From assembly GCA_050951725.1 (NCBI GenBank), contig JBMNJO010000012.1:248001-312000 (forward strand): a DNA stretch of 64,000 bases, read 5' to 3'. How positions within the stretch are numbered: the first letter of the stretch is position 1; each line of letters begins with the position of its first letter. Source of the stretch: DTU052 sp050951725 (GTDB lineage: Bacteria; Bacillota; Syntrophomonadia; Syntrophomonadales; DTU052). The position numbers and the translations under genes are program-made. The notes under the pieces were generated by a model. That model did no database searches and was not told the origin of the DNA. It saw only the letters and a list, made by a program, of their open reading frames with translations. Below, piece after piece: positions 52,922-61,727 of the stretch.

Positions 52922-53851
52922 ATGCAGAAGAAACTAGCCGTTATTGTCGTGCTCCTTCTGATAGGTATTGTGGGAATGGGGTGTGGCACCGAGACCGTGG
53001 CTACTGTCAATGGAGAGAAAGTGACACAGCCCCAACTGGAAAAGATTATAAATCTGTATGTAGCTCAGGCCAAACAGGTTTACGGGACGGATGTAACTGA
53101 GGACCAGGAGTTTATGGGGGAAATCGAAAAAATGGCCTTAAACGACCTCATCGACCAAACCCTGGTGATTCAGAATGCACTCAGCGAAGGACTGGAAGCC
53201 ACTGATAAGGAAGTCAGCGATGCCATCAAGAATTTTAAAGAAGCAAGTGGGACTGATGGCTATAAAAACTTCCTGAAGGCCTCAGGAATGACTGATGAGG
53301 ACTTCAAACAGGAGATGTATAACCAGGTTTTGGTAAACAAACTTCATGAAAAGGTCATCGCCAAGGTAAAAGTGACCGAGAAGGATATCAAGGCCTACTA
53401 CGAAGCACATCCTGAAGATTTCGGCAATCTCCGCGAGCTTAAGGTTTCACACATCCTGTTGGAAACCAAGGAAGAGGCGGAAAAGGTTATTGATCGAATC
53501 AAGGCCGGAGAGGACTTTGGCACCCTGGCTCAGGAACTGTCCACTGAGCCTGCGGCCAAGGAAACCAAGGGGGACCTGGGATTTATTAATGAACAGACAA
53601 ACCTTGTCACTGAATTTAAGGAAGCAGCTCTTAAGTTGAAACCTGGAGAGATGACAAACGAACCGGTAAAGTCTGAATTCGGGTTTCATGTAATAAAGGC
53701 ATTTGAGGAGAAAGATGCTCATATTGAGCCCTTTGCTGAGGTAAAAGACCAGGCCGAAATGCTCGCAAAGCGGGCCAAAGAACAGCAGGCCTGGAATGAT
53801 TTCGTTACTAACCTTCGTAAAGAGGCCAAGGTCGAGACGAAAAATAAATAA
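52922..53851 (+). CDS. PrsA-like lipoprotein peptidyl-prolyl isomerase
   Basis: A 309-residue exported foldase. Residues 1-20 form a lipoprotein signal with Gly-Met-Gly-Cys. A helical SurA_N-like part (about 25-155) precedes a parvulin domain (about 165-270) with Leu-Lys-Val-Ser-His-Ile-Leu, Gly-Asp-Leu-Gly-Phe-Ile and Gly-Phe-His-Val-Ile-Lys. It would help fold secreted proteins at the membrane surface. GAGGAGG precedes the ATG. Confidence 0.92.
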   Translation: MQKKLAVIVVLLLIGIVGMGCGTETVATVNGEKVTQPQLEKIINLYVAQAKQVYGTDVTEDQEFMGEIEKMALNDLIDQTLVIQNALSEGLEATDKEVSDAIKNFKEASGTDGYKNFLKASGMTDEDFKQEMYNQVLVNKLHEKVIAKVKVTEKDIKAYYEAHPEDFGNLRELKVSHILLETKEEAEKVIDRIKAGEDFGTLAQELSTEPAAKETKGDLGFINEQTNLVTEFKEAALKLKPGEMTNEPVKSEFGFHVIKAFEEKDAHIEPFAEVKDQAEMLAKRAKEQQAWNDFVTNLRKEAKVETKNK

Positions 53852-53885
53852 AAGCAGCAGAGTGATGCAGGAAAGGATGTAAGAA

Positions 53886-54731
53886 TTGGCAACCAAGGAC
53901 AAGTGTAAGACATGCTCCTCGGCGCAGCCGGGTTGTAATCCCGAAAACTGCACTCAACCGGAAAAATCTCTTTTGGGCAGCCTGAACCAGATCAAGAGAG
54001 TGGTAGCGGTTATGAGTGGCAAAGGTGGAGTAGGCAAATCAAGCGTAACCAGTCTTCTGGCAGTAGGTCTGAACCGGATGGGATACAAGATTGGAGTCCT
54101 GGATGCAGATATCACCGGACCCAGCATACCCCGGACCTTCGGGTTGGAGGGTGGAAACCTCAAGGCTACAGACTTCGGCATTGTACCTCCAGTATCAAGT
54201 AAAGGAATCAAGATTATTTCGGTTAACCTTTTCCTGCCGGGCGAAGATGAACCGGTTATTTGGAGGGGACCCTTGTTGGCTGGTATGGTCAAACAGTTCT
54301 GGGAGGAGACTGACTGGCGGGAACTGGACTACCTGCTGGTTGATCTGCCACCCGGTACCGGCGATGTCCCACTTACCGTGATGCAGTCACTGCCGTTGGA
54401 CGGGACTGTCGTGGTATCCTCTCCACAGGAACTGGTCTTCATGGTAGTGAAAAAGGCGGTGAAGATGGCCAATAAGCTGAATATCCCCATTATAGGAATG
54501 GTGGAAAACATGAGTTATGCCCGTTGTCCTCATTGTGACGAGAAGCTGGAGCTATTTGGAGTATCTCATGCACAGGAGGCAGCCGACCAGTTGAAGATAC
54601 CGCTTTTGGGCAGACTGCCCTGGGAGCCCCAGTTCAACCGCTTGATGGATCAAGGCAAGGTCGAGGAATACATGGATGATGAAACCTCCAAACTGTGTGA
54701 AGAACTGGTGAAACGTTTGCCGTTGCAATAA
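53886..54731 (+). CDS. Mrp/NBP35 family ATPase (Fe-S carrier)
   Basis: A 281-residue P-loop ATPase. The deviant Walker A Ser-Gly-Lys-Gly-Gly-Val-Gly-Lys-Ser is at about residues 44-52. The Cys-rich N-terminus (four Cys within residues 7-20) and the Cys-Pro-His-Cys pair near residue 217 are the likely cluster-binding sites. It is thought to move Fe-S clusters to apo-proteins. The gene starts with TTG behind a weak GGAAAGG. The nearby SUF-type pair at 56.2-57.9 kb fits the same pathway. Confidence 0.92.
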   Translation: MATKDKCKTCSSAQPGCNPENCTQPEKSLLGSLNQIKRVVAVMSGKGGVGKSSVTSLLAVGLNRMGYKIGVLDADITGPSIPRTFGLEGGNLKATDFGIVPPVSSKGIKIISVNLFLPGEDEPVIWRGPLLAGMVKQFWEETDWRELDYLLVDLPPGTGDVPLTVMQSLPLDGTVVVSSPQELVFMVVKKAVKMANKLNIPIIGMVENMSYARCPHCDEKLELFGVSHAQEAADQLKIPLLGRLPWEPQFNRLMDQGKVEEYMDDETSKLCEELVKRLPLQ

Positions 54732-54798
54732 AGCTATGAGGGTTTAATATTACTCCCGAGGTATTCCCTTTGGGCATCAAAAGTTTGAAAGAATAAAA

Positions 54799-54830
54799 AC
54801 AGGGCGGAATTTGGACCGCCCTGTCTTGAT
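54799..54830. terminator. Convergent terminator between mrp-like and sdpI-like genes
   Basis: ACAGGGCGG and CCGCCCTGT form a perfect stem; on the minus strand it is followed by TTTTATT, on the plus strand by CTTG. It serves the minus-strand genes best. Confidence 0.8.
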
Positions 54831-54861
54831 TCCAGTAAACCCGAATTCAATTTATGATGGC

Positions 54862-55533
54862 CTAACCTACAATACGTCTATAAAGCAGATATGAATATAC
54901 CATGGGGACGAACGCCATCAACATGATGGAAGCGAAATACAGGTAATTGGCCCACAAAGCATTAAGTGGAGACATGGCCAGACATACCAGACCGCCTGCT
55001 ACCCATATCCGGCCTCCAAAACGGTGAGTCTGATTCCATACCTTTTCATTTGCCAGAGTCCACGGAGTCTTTATACCGACAAAGTAATTATGCCGGAATT
55101 GTCCCATAAAGTTGCCAATGACCGCCAACAGTAAGGCTACTCCGGCTTTCACGATCAGGCCGATATTTATGTCATAGCCCAGTGAGAACAGCATAGTAAG
55201 AACATAAAGACCACCTAAAAACAAGACCATAATCCAACGCATCAACCGATAAGCATTTTTGAAACGGACATAATTCTCTCGCCGGGGATCAATTACCGAC
55301 ACCAGTATCATTGTAAGGTAGAGAATAATTGCTAATACCGGCATTAAGAAAGCACCCAGGGTGCGAGTGGTGTATGAATCTACTTCGCCTTTTAGATTCC
55401 AATGGGAGGGTACCTGTTCTGGAAGGTGAGGGTATAAGAAAAAAGCACCGATTAAAAACCCAATCATTAAAACCCATAAAGGCCAATCCTGCTTGATAGT
55501 ATCCCAGTCAAACCTATTGTCACCTTTTTTCAT
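54862..55533 (-). CDS. sdpI: SdpI family membrane protein (DUF1648)
   Basis: A 223-residue protein with about six transmembrane segments. The DUF1648 part (Leu-Pro-Glu-Gln-Val-Pro-Ser-His-Trp-Asn, near residue 33) is followed by the SdpI-type part with Asn-Tyr-Phe-Val-Gly-Ile-Lys-Thr-Pro-Trp-Thr-Leu near 150. In Bacillus SdpI gives immunity to the SdpC toxin and sequesters the repressor SdpR. No sdpC-like gene is adjacent. It overlaps the ArsR gene by four bases. Confidence 0.85.
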   Translation of the reverse strand: MKKGDNRFDWDTIKQDWPLWVLMIGFLIGAFFLYPHLPEQVPSHWNLKGEVDSYTTRTLGAFLMPVLAIILYLTMILVSVIDPRRENYVRFKNAYRLMRWIMVLFLGGLYVLTMLFSLGYDINIGLIVKAGVALLLAVIGNFMGQFRHNYFVGIKTPWTLANEKVWNQTHRFGGRIWVAGGLVCLAMSPLNALWANYLYFASIMLMAFVPMVYSYLLYRRIVG

Positions 55534-55871
55534 TCGCCATCGCCTCCCTGTAATTTGTCATCTCCCGTTTGGAGATTATGTTTCCCTTCTTTCTCGTTAT
55601 ATTTTACTTCGTAATTCATCAGTTCAAAGAACCATCCCAGAACCTCCTGAAACACCGTACTATTGATGGAGTAGTAGATATTTTGGCCCTGGCGGAGATC
55701 CTGTACCAGATCCGCCTGCTTCAAGACACTCAGGTGGTGGGATATACTGGGCTTACTCATATCAAAATGCATTGCAATATCACCGGCGGACAGGTCTTGC
55801 TTTTGCAGCAGGCGCAGGATTTTGCGACGGGTACTATCAGACAGGGCTTTGAAAATCTGGTTCAATGACAC
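55530..55871 (-). CDS. ArsR-family regulator, SdpR-like
   Basis: A 113-residue winged helix-turn-helix repressor (Ala-Leu-Ser-Asp-Ser-Thr-Arg-Arg-Lys-Ile-Leu near residue 8; recognition helix Met-Ser-Lys-Pro-Ser-Ile-Ser-His-His-Leu near 40). No metal-binding Cys cluster is seen, which agrees with SdpR rather than with metal sensors. It is first in a two-gene operon with sdpI-like, which would be its likely target. Confidence 0.87.
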   Translation of the reverse strand: MSLNQIFKALSDSTRRKILRLLQKQDLSAGDIAMHFDMSKPSISHHLSVLKQADLVQDLRQGQNIYYSINSTVFQEVLGWFFELMNYEVKYNEKEGKHNLQTGDDKLQGGDGE

Positions 55872-56194
55872 GGGATCCCTCCTTTCTAAGAATGCCGATT
55901 GTTAGACACTTAGATAACTATTTAAATATCTAATTATATGATACTGTTTGCCCAATCCAATAGCAACCTACTGGAAATAAAATCTGCGAAACTACTCTGT
56001 CAGGTATTTATGGGAAAACTAGCTCAGTATGGGTTCAATCGCCTTTCATCTGTCAGCCTGACGGGTTATAATCTAATAGTACCAGGATACATAGCAATTA
56101 CTTATGTAGCATATTAGTGGGGAGAATAATAAAAGATATGAGCTGGTGATTTGCCAGTTTGAATAATTCCGAAGTAAAGAGGAGGATTGATATA

Positions 56195-56956
56195 ATGTTA
56201 ACACTGAGAAACATCGGATTAAACCTTAATGGTGATAACGGCGATGCTAAAGAGATATTAAAAAACATCAACCTCACCTTCGAAAGTGGAAAATTGTATG
56301 CTATAACTGGACCCAACGGGGGAGGTAAGACATCGATTGCCAAGGTGATAATGGGGATCTACCAGCCAACCGCGGGCCAAATCTTTTTCGAAGGACAGGA
56401 TATCACCGATCTCAGTATAACGGAGAGAGCTCGAATGGGCTTAGCCTATGCTTTTCAGCATCCTCCACGTTTTAAGGGGGTCTATGTTGATGAGGTTATG
56501 CGTATAGCCAACCCTGATATAGATGAAATGGGTATCAGGTCATACCTGAGAGATGTCGGACTGTGTCCAGAGGATTACATTGGCCGGGATTTGGGTTCCA
56601 GCTTAAGCGGCGGGGAGACCAAACGCCTGGAAGTTGCGCAGTTACTGGCCAAAGACGCGAAAATTACCATATTTGACGAACCCGAAGCGGGGGTAGACCT
56701 GTGGACGATTCAGAAGCTTATCAGCGTTATAGCAGGAAGACACCGGGGAAATGACCAGAAGACTGCGGTGATAATATCACATAATGAACAGTTTCTGCCC
56801 CTATGCGATGAGATAATTCTGGTCGCAGATGGTGAGATCCAGGAACAGGGACCGTCCGCAGCAATATGGCCTCTAATCAGGGACGATATAATATGCGATT
56901 GCAGAATTAGAAATCAATGCGGGGGTGGATTGATTGAAGCTCAGCAGTATAGATAA
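56195..56956 (+). CDS. sufC: SufC-type Fe-S assembly ATPase
   Basis: A 253-residue ABC ATPase of the SUF system. Walker A Gly-Pro-Asn-Gly-Gly-Gly-Lys-Thr is at about residues 38-45, the signature Leu-Ser-Gly-Gly-Glu-Thr near 140, and Walker B Ile-Thr-Ile-Phe-Asp-Glu-Pro-Glu near 160. I chose the ATG at 56195 because GAGGAGG lies just upstream; an in-frame TTG 12 codons earlier lacks one. It overlaps the SufB-like gene by 23 bases. No SufS, SufU or SufE is adjacent. Confidence 0.92.
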   Translation: MLTLRNIGLNLNGDNGDAKEILKNINLTFESGKLYAITGPNGGGKTSIAKVIMGIYQPTAGQIFFEGQDITDLSITERARMGLAYAFQHPPRFKGVYVDEVMRIANPDIDEMGIRSYLRDVGLCPEDYIGRDLGSSLSGGETKRLEVAQLLAKDAKITIFDEPEAGVDLWTIQKLISVIAGRHRGNDQKTAVIISHNEQFLPLCDEIILVADGEIQEQGPSAAIWPLIRDDIICDCRIRNQCGGGLIEAQQYR

Positions 56957-57854
56957 TCAACTGCTGGAGGCCGTAGCCGATTTACATGGTGTACCTCAGG
57001 GAGCCTTCAATATCAGGAAGGATGGTGAGGGATACCGTCAGTCATCTGCTAATATTGAGATTGTCCCTAAACGGGACAAACCCGGGATCGATATTATTGT
57101 AAAGCCCGGTACCCGTAATGAGTCGGTGCATATTCCGGTGATCCTGACCAAGACCGGTTTGAAAGACCTGGTTTACAACACTTTTATCATCGGGGAAGAG
57201 GCAGATGTAACTATAGTTGCGGGTTGCGGCATTCATAATCAAGGAAACCAGGATTCCCAACACGACGGGATTCATGAATTCATTGTCAAGCGGGGAGCCT
57301 CTCTCAAGTATATTGAAAAGCACTATGGTCAGGGTTACGGCAAGGGTCGACGGGTATTGAATCCCACCACCATCGTTACGATCGAGAAAGGCGGTTACGC
57401 CGAAATGGAGATGGTGCAGATAAAAGGTGTCGACAACACTGTTCGCAATACCGAAGCCTTCCTTCATGAAAACAGCGGCCTTAAAATCATTGAACGGCTG
57501 CTGACTGATGGCAGGCAGGAAGCGGTATCGAATGTGACCATCAACTTGATTGGAGCCGACTCCTCCGGCCAGGTTTTGTCACGATCGGTGGCTCAGGATG
57601 AATCCAAACAGGTATTTCGCGCTTTGCTTGTAGGTAAGAATCGTTCTACTGGCCATGTTGAGTGTGATTCAATAATCATGGGCAGTGCCCAAATCAGATC
57701 AATACCAGAGCTAACCGCAGAGAGTGCGGAAGCGATGCTGACTCATGAAGCGGCCATCGGCAGAATTGCCGGTGACCAGTTGATTAAGCTGATGACCTTG
57801 GGACTGGATGAACAACAGGCAGTTGATACGATTTTGACGGGGTTTTTACGTTAA
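56934..57854 (+). CDS. SufB/SufD-like Fe-S scaffold (short form)
   Basis: A 306-residue scaffold, much shorter than typical SufB (about 465) or SufD (about 420). The C-terminal core keeps the key SufB features: Cys-Asp-Ser (Cys at residue 244) and the His-Glu-Ala motif (His 271, Glu 272), with the Gly-Arg-Ile-Ala-Gly-Asp-Gln segment after it. With SufC it matches the minimal two-protein form described as SmsCB. The start is TTG. A LysR regulator follows. Confidence 0.9.
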   Translation: MKLSSIDNQLLEAVADLHGVPQGAFNIRKDGEGYRQSSANIEIVPKRDKPGIDIIVKPGTRNESVHIPVILTKTGLKDLVYNTFIIGEEADVTIVAGCGIHNQGNQDSQHDGIHEFIVKRGASLKYIEKHYGQGYGKGRRVLNPTTIVTIEKGGYAEMEMVQIKGVDNTVRNTEAFLHENSGLKIIERLLTDGRQEAVSNVTINLIGADSSGQVLSRSVAQDESKQVFRALLVGKNRSTGHVECDSIIMGSAQIRSIPELTAESAEAMLTHEAAIGRIAGDQLIKLMTLGLDEQQAVDTILTGFLR

Positions 57855-57885
57855 CAACTGGTGGTGAGGATTTATCAATCTTTCA

Positions 57886-58764
57886 TTGTTTAAGACTTAT
57901 GTCAAAGTAGTTGAGAACCACAACCTTTCGCGTACCGCCGAGGAACTGAACCTGTCTCAACCAGCGGTCAGCAAACAGATCCAGGCGTTGGAAGAGATGT
58001 ATGGGGTACTGCTATTGGAGAGATCGGGCCGCAAGTTAAAAACTACTACGGCTGGTGAAGCCTTGTATGATTGTGCCCGGGAGATCCTTAGGGTACTGGA
58101 AAAGACTGACCAGATCATGGAGGAAATATCTGAGAGCCGTAGGGGAAGGCTGATGTTGGGAGCCAGTACCATACCTGGGCAGTATATCCTGCCAACATAT
58201 CTGAAGGGCTTTAAGGATAGATTTCCCAATGTGAACATCTCTATGAAGGTAGCGGATACTGAGAACATCTTCAACCTGGTGGCGGAAAGAGAACTCGATC
58301 TGGGGATAATTGGCGGTTGGATAGCCAACCGTAAAGTTGAGAGTTTCAAATGGCTGGAAGATGAACTGGTGGTGCTGGTTCCGGCAGGTCACCGACTGGC
58401 AGGTCGAAGCGAAGTTGATTTGAAAGAACTGACCACAGAAAAATGGGTTTTCCGGGAAAAGGGGTCGGGGACCCGTATGGTGACCGAAGAGATGCTGACC
58501 AATCTGGGCCTCCATAAGGAGGAACTGGACATTCAGGTGGAGTTGGGCAGCACCGAAGCAGTGGTAGCGGCCGTGGAAGCCGGAATGGGCCTGGCGCTGG
58601 TTTCCAGGTACGTGGCCGAGCAGTGGAGCGATCGTCTGTTCGCCCTCAGTATCGCCGGGGGAGCATCCAAACGAGATATCTACGTGATTTATCCCCGTCA
58701 AAGAAACCGTCGCCGAACGGTTGATAACTTCCTCAATTTCCTCAACGCCAACCGCAATACATAG
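57886..58764 (+). CDS. LysR-family transcriptional regulator
   Basis: A 292-residue LTTR, with an N-terminal helix-turn-helix (Asn-Leu-Ser-Gln-Pro-Ala-Val-Ser-Lys-Gln-Ile near residue 22) and a two-lobed effector domain. TTG at 57886 is the first standard start, but the reading frame opens four codons earlier with ATC-AAT-CTT-TCA, the usual family beginning (Asn-Leu-Ser-Leu-Phe). The GGTGAGGA site is closer to the ATC at 57874, so a rare start is possible. It follows the SUF pair by 31 bases; its target is unknown. Confidence 0.9.
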   Translation: MFKTYVKVVENHNLSRTAEELNLSQPAVSKQIQALEEMYGVLLLERSGRKLKTTTAGEALYDCAREILRVLEKTDQIMEEISESRRGRLMLGASTIPGQYILPTYLKGFKDRFPNVNISMKVADTENIFNLVAERELDLGIIGGWIANRKVESFKWLEDELVVLVPAGHRLAGRSEVDLKELTTEKWVFREKGSGTRMVTEEMLTNLGLHKEELDIQVELGSTEAVVAAVEAGMGLALVSRYVAEQWSDRLFALSIAGGASKRDIYVIYPRQRNRRRTVDNFLNFLNANRNT

Positions 58765-58792
58765 GACTCCTTTACGGGAGTCCTTAATTTTT
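58762..58792 (+). terminator. Intrinsic terminator after LysR gene
   Basis: AGGACTCC at 58763-58770 pairs with GGAGTCCT at 58777-58784; TAATTTTT follows. Confidence 0.85.
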
Positions 58793-58968
58793 GACAGTAA
58801 TAGCACCAAAAACACTTGTTTTTTTCTGCGTAATTTGTTAGAAATATAAGCTAGTGCTAGAAGACACAAATTCGGCATAAGAACCTGGTAAATGGGTTCG
58901 TACACGTCAATTATGCCAACATTAGAAGGATGTCGTAGTGGGAATATCAAAAGGGAGGAGGTTATGTT

Positions 58969-60078
58969 TTGCCTATAATAGGAATGAAGGAAGCCAGAGA
59001 ACTGAAAGAGACTTATGGTACCCCCCTTATGGTTGTTTCCAGGAGAGAGATCGAAGATAGATTTCAGATGCTCAGTGACTATCTTCCACAGGTTCAGCCT
59101 TATTATGCGGTTAAAGCCAACCCCAACCCGGACATTATTAATGTTATCAAGAACTGTAATCCGTATTTCGACATCTGTTCCAATGCTGAAATTGATCTTG
59201 TCAAAGGTTTTGGGGTGGAGGGCAGGAATCTGATTAATACCCATCCCATAAAGAAGGAGCAGGATATCAGGTATTCTCTGGAACAGGATGTTACCTGGTT
59301 TGTATTTGATAATGAGTATGAGCTCAATAAGTTCGTAAACTACAAGGATAAGGTCAAGCTGCTGCTTCGAGTCAGCTTTCCGAATCCAGACTGTGTGGTC
59401 AACCTTTCCTACAAATTCGGAGTTGACCCTGACCACGCGATAGATTTGGCCTTAAAAGCCAGAGAACTTGGTCTGAATGTGAAAGGCCTGTGTTTTCATG
59501 TCGGTTCGCAGAGCCTTAATCCTTATAAATACGTTGATGCTATTGCCGAGTGCCGGCGCATTTTTAATCTCCTGGCCCTGAAGGGAATGATCCTTGAGGT
59601 TCTGGACATAGGGGGAGGTTTTCCCGCGGAGTATTTGGAAAACATCATTCCAATCAGAAATTTCTTTATGCCGATATCCGATGCATTAAACCGGTTTTTC
59701 CCCAATATAAGGATTATTTCTGAGCCCGGTCGTTTTGTGATAGCCAATGCAGTGAACTTGATATTGACGGTAATTGGTAAGTCAAACCGGGCTAATGTAT
59801 GGTGGTACTACGTTGATGACGGGCTTTATGGTTCATTTTCCGGCAAGGTGTATGACCATTGTGATTACCCACTGCTTTCCGAGCGCCAGGGCCTACGGGA
59901 ACAGTGTATAGTTGCTGGTCCAACATGTGACTCATTTGATATAATTTATCAAAATTCAAATTTACCAAGACTGGATATAGGCGACATGCTTATCGTCCCT
60001 GCTATGGGGGCGTACACCGGATGCAGTGCCACCAACTTCAATGGAATTGCTCCGGCTAAAACCATTATTATCGACTAG
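58969..60078 (+). CDS. PLP-dependent ornithine/lysine-type decarboxylase (fold III)
   Basis: A 369-residue fold-III decarboxylase. The PLP lysine is in Tyr-Tyr-Ala-Val-Lys-Ala-Asn-Pro (Lys 49). A Gly-Gly-Gly-Phe-Pro segment lies near 216 and Glu-Pro-Gly-Arg near 253, and the dimer-interface Cys sits in Gly-Pro-Thr-Cys-Asp near 323. The best substrates are ornithine or lysine, giving putrescine or cadaverine; sequence alone does not decide. The start is TTG behind GGGAGGAGG. The spermidine synthase gene 31 bases downstream suggests putrescine supply. Confidence 0.87.
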   Translation: MPIIGMKEARELKETYGTPLMVVSRREIEDRFQMLSDYLPQVQPYYAVKANPNPDIINVIKNCNPYFDICSNAEIDLVKGFGVEGRNLINTHPIKKEQDIRYSLEQDVTWFVFDNEYELNKFVNYKDKVKLLLRVSFPNPDCVVNLSYKFGVDPDHAIDLALKARELGLNVKGLCFHVGSQSLNPYKYVDAIAECRRIFNLLALKGMILEVLDIGGGFPAEYLENIIPIRNFFMPISDALNRFFPNIRIISEPGRFVIANAVNLILTVIGKSNRANVWWYYVDDGLYGSFSGKVYDHCDYPLLSERQGLREQCIVAGPTCDSFDIIYQNSNLPRLDIGDMLIVPAMGAYTGCSATNFNGIAPAKTIIID

Positions 60079-60109
60079 GGATAAACATCACGAAAGGGGA
60101 ATTGAGCGA

Positions 60110-60991
60110 ATGTCAAGCGAGATAATTCGTGAGGAATCCATGACGGACTTGTGGAATGTGTGGTTCAGCGAACTACACCAGAACCGGGTTGGATTGACAA
60201 TTAAGGTCAAACAATTGCTGTACAGTGGGGAAAGCCCTTTTCAGAGAATTGACATCCTGGACACTTATGAGTTTGGAAGGATGCTGGTACTTTATGGGTC
60301 GATAATGATTACCGAGAAGGACGAGTTTGTATATCATGAGATGCTGGGACACGTGCCCCTGTTCACTCATCCTGATCCGAAACAGGTCCTGGTAATTGGC
60401 GGCGGCGATGGAGGAACAGTAAGGGAGACCCTGAAGCATCCGGAGGTGGAGCGGGTCACCCTGGTGGAAATCGATGAAATGGTAGTCCGTAAATGCCAGG
60501 AGTATTTCCCGGAGGTGGCGGGACAGCTCAGTAATCCCCGGGCTCGTCTTCTGTTTGCGGATGGTGAGAAGTTCCTGAGCTCGACCCAGGAGAAGTTTGA
60601 CGTTATACTCTGCGATGCCGCTGACCCCATCGGACCGGCAGAGGTTCTTTTCCAGAAGGACTTCCACCAGATGGCTTATGACAGGCTGAACGATGATGGG
60701 ATATTTGTAACCCAGTCAGAGTCCCCGTTTTTCCACCAGCGTACCTTTAAGAAGCTGTATGAGAATTTGTCCCGGATATTCCCTATAGTGAGAGTCTACT
60801 GGGCTTATATCCCGACTTACCCCAGCGCAATTTGGAGTTTCACCCTGTGTTCCAAGAAGTATGATCCCATAGCTGACTTTGATCAGGCACGGTACCAGAA
60901 GATGCAGCTTGAGACCAACTACTACAATGACGGGATACACCAGGCAGCCTTCGTGTTGCCCAACTTCATTAAGAAGTTGATAGGCGGGTAA
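60110..60991 (+). CDS. speE: Polyamine aminopropyltransferase (spermidine synthase)
   Basis: A 293-residue transferase that adds an aminopropyl group from decarboxylated SAM to putrescine. The nucleotide-binding Ile-Gly-Gly-Gly-Asp-Gly-Gly is at about residues 90-96, and the catalytic Asp lies in Cys-Asp-Ala-Ala-Asp-Pro-Ile-Gly-Pro-Ala near 168. Start ATG 60110 is used because GAAAGGGG precedes it; an earlier in-frame start at 60026 overlaps the decarboxylase. No SAM decarboxylase gene is in this window. Confidence 0.93.
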   Translation: MSSEIIREESMTDLWNVWFSELHQNRVGLTIKVKQLLYSGESPFQRIDILDTYEFGRMLVLYGSIMITEKDEFVYHEMLGHVPLFTHPDPKQVLVIGGGDGGTVRETLKHPEVERVTLVEIDEMVVRKCQEYFPEVAGQLSNPRARLLFADGEKFLSSTQEKFDVILCDAADPIGPAEVLFQKDFHQMAYDRLNDDGIFVTQSESPFFHQRTFKKLYENLSRIFPIVRVYWAYIPTYPSAIWSFTLCSKKYDPIADFDQARYQKMQLETNYYNDGIHQAAFVLPNFIKKLIGG

Positions 60992-61041
60992 GTCCGGTTT
61001 TACGGACTATTTACTTCCAATAAAAAAATCAGCAAAGACCC

Positions 61042-61070
61042 TTGATATGATTGGACCCCGATGCTATAAT
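61042..61070 (+). promoter_or_regulatory. SigA promoter of the tRNA-Asp cluster
   Basis: TTGATA (61042-61047) and TATAAT (61065-61070), spacer 17, end 14 bases before the tRNA. Confidence 0.87.
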
Positions 61071-61084
61071 AATACTTGCGTTCT

Positions 61085-61160
61085 GGAGCCGTGGTGTAGT
61101 GGTTAACATGTCGGCCTGTCAAGCCGAAGATCGCGGGTTCAAGTCCCGTCGGCTCCGCCA
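61085..61160 (+). tRNA. tRNA-Asp (GTC)
   Basis: Acceptor GGAGCCG pairs with CGGCTCC, the anticodon is GTC, discriminator G and CCA are encoded. Confidence 0.97.
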
Positions 61161-61174
61161 TATTTGTTTGATAG

Positions 61175-61250
<76 letters not shown>

Positions 61251-61258
61251 TATAGGAT

Positions 61259-61333
61259 GCGGAAGTGGCTCAGTGGTAGAGCATCGCCTTGCCAAGGCGA
61301 GGGTCGCGAGTTCGAATCTCGTCTTCCGCTCCA
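61259..61333 (+). tRNA. tRNA-Gly (GCC)
   Basis: Acceptor GCGGAAG pairs with CTTCCGC, the anticodon is GCC, and TCCA ends the gene. Its uncharged form could bind the glyQS T-box, whose specifier reads GGC. Confidence 0.97.
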
Positions 61334-61344
61334 ATCAGAATTCA

Positions 61345-61371
61345 AAGCCGTTCTGAGTGAACGGCTTTTTA
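61345..61371 (+). terminator. Terminator after tRNA-Gly
   Basis: AGCCGTT and AACGGCT form a stem with loop CTGAGTG, followed by TTTTAAT. Confidence 0.8.
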
Positions 61372-61452
61372 ATACATAACCCCTTGCAGTGTGGGGTTAT
61401 TCAGTTTCCAGCGGCAGAGCAGAATACCGCTGTTACTGAGGACTAACAGTTC

Positions 61453-61481
61453 TTGACGAGCCGAATTACCTGGGATATAAT
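61453..61481 (+). promoter_or_regulatory. SigA promoter of the tRNA-Cys/Leu pair
   Basis: TTGACG (61453-61458) and TATAAT (61476-61481) are separated by 17 bases; the first tRNA starts 18 bases further. Confidence 0.87.
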
Positions 61482-61498
61482 TAATGTTGCTGAAACGA

Positions 61499-61573
61499 GG
61501 GCGGATGGCGAAGTGGAAACGCTGCGGTCTGCAAAACCGCCATTCACCGGTTCAAATCCGGTTCCGCCCTCCA
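61499..61573 (+). tRNA. tRNA-Cys (GCA)
   Basis: Acceptor GGGCGGA pairs with TCCGCCC, the anticodon is GCA, TCCA ends the gene. Confidence 0.96.
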
Positions 61574-61596
61574 TTTTTATATCCAGATTTAAATGT

Positions 61597-61685
61597 GCCC
61601 GGGTGGCGGAATAGGCAGACGCAACGGACTTAAAATCCGTCGGCCGGTGACGGCCGTGCCGGTTCGACCCCGGCCTCGGGCACCA
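61597..61685 (+). tRNA. tRNA-Leu (TAA)
   Basis: A class II tRNA with a long variable arm. Acceptor GCCCGGG pairs with CTCGGGC (one mismatch-tolerant G-T), the anticodon is TAA, and ACCA ends the gene. Confidence 0.96.
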
Positions 61686-61697
61686 AAAAGAAACATC

Positions 61698-61727
61698 AGT
61701 CTCACATGATTTGTGAGACTTTTTTTT
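61698..61727 (+). terminator. Terminator after tRNA-Leu
   Basis: AGTCTCACA and TGTGAGACT arms are followed by TTTTTTT. The rest of 61728-62010 shows no gene or element that I can support. Confidence 0.88.

Noticed and set aside
58036..59436. Minus-strand open frame of 466 codons
   Set aside because: It is antisense to both the LysR and decarboxylase genes, which have clear domains; this is a long shadow frame.
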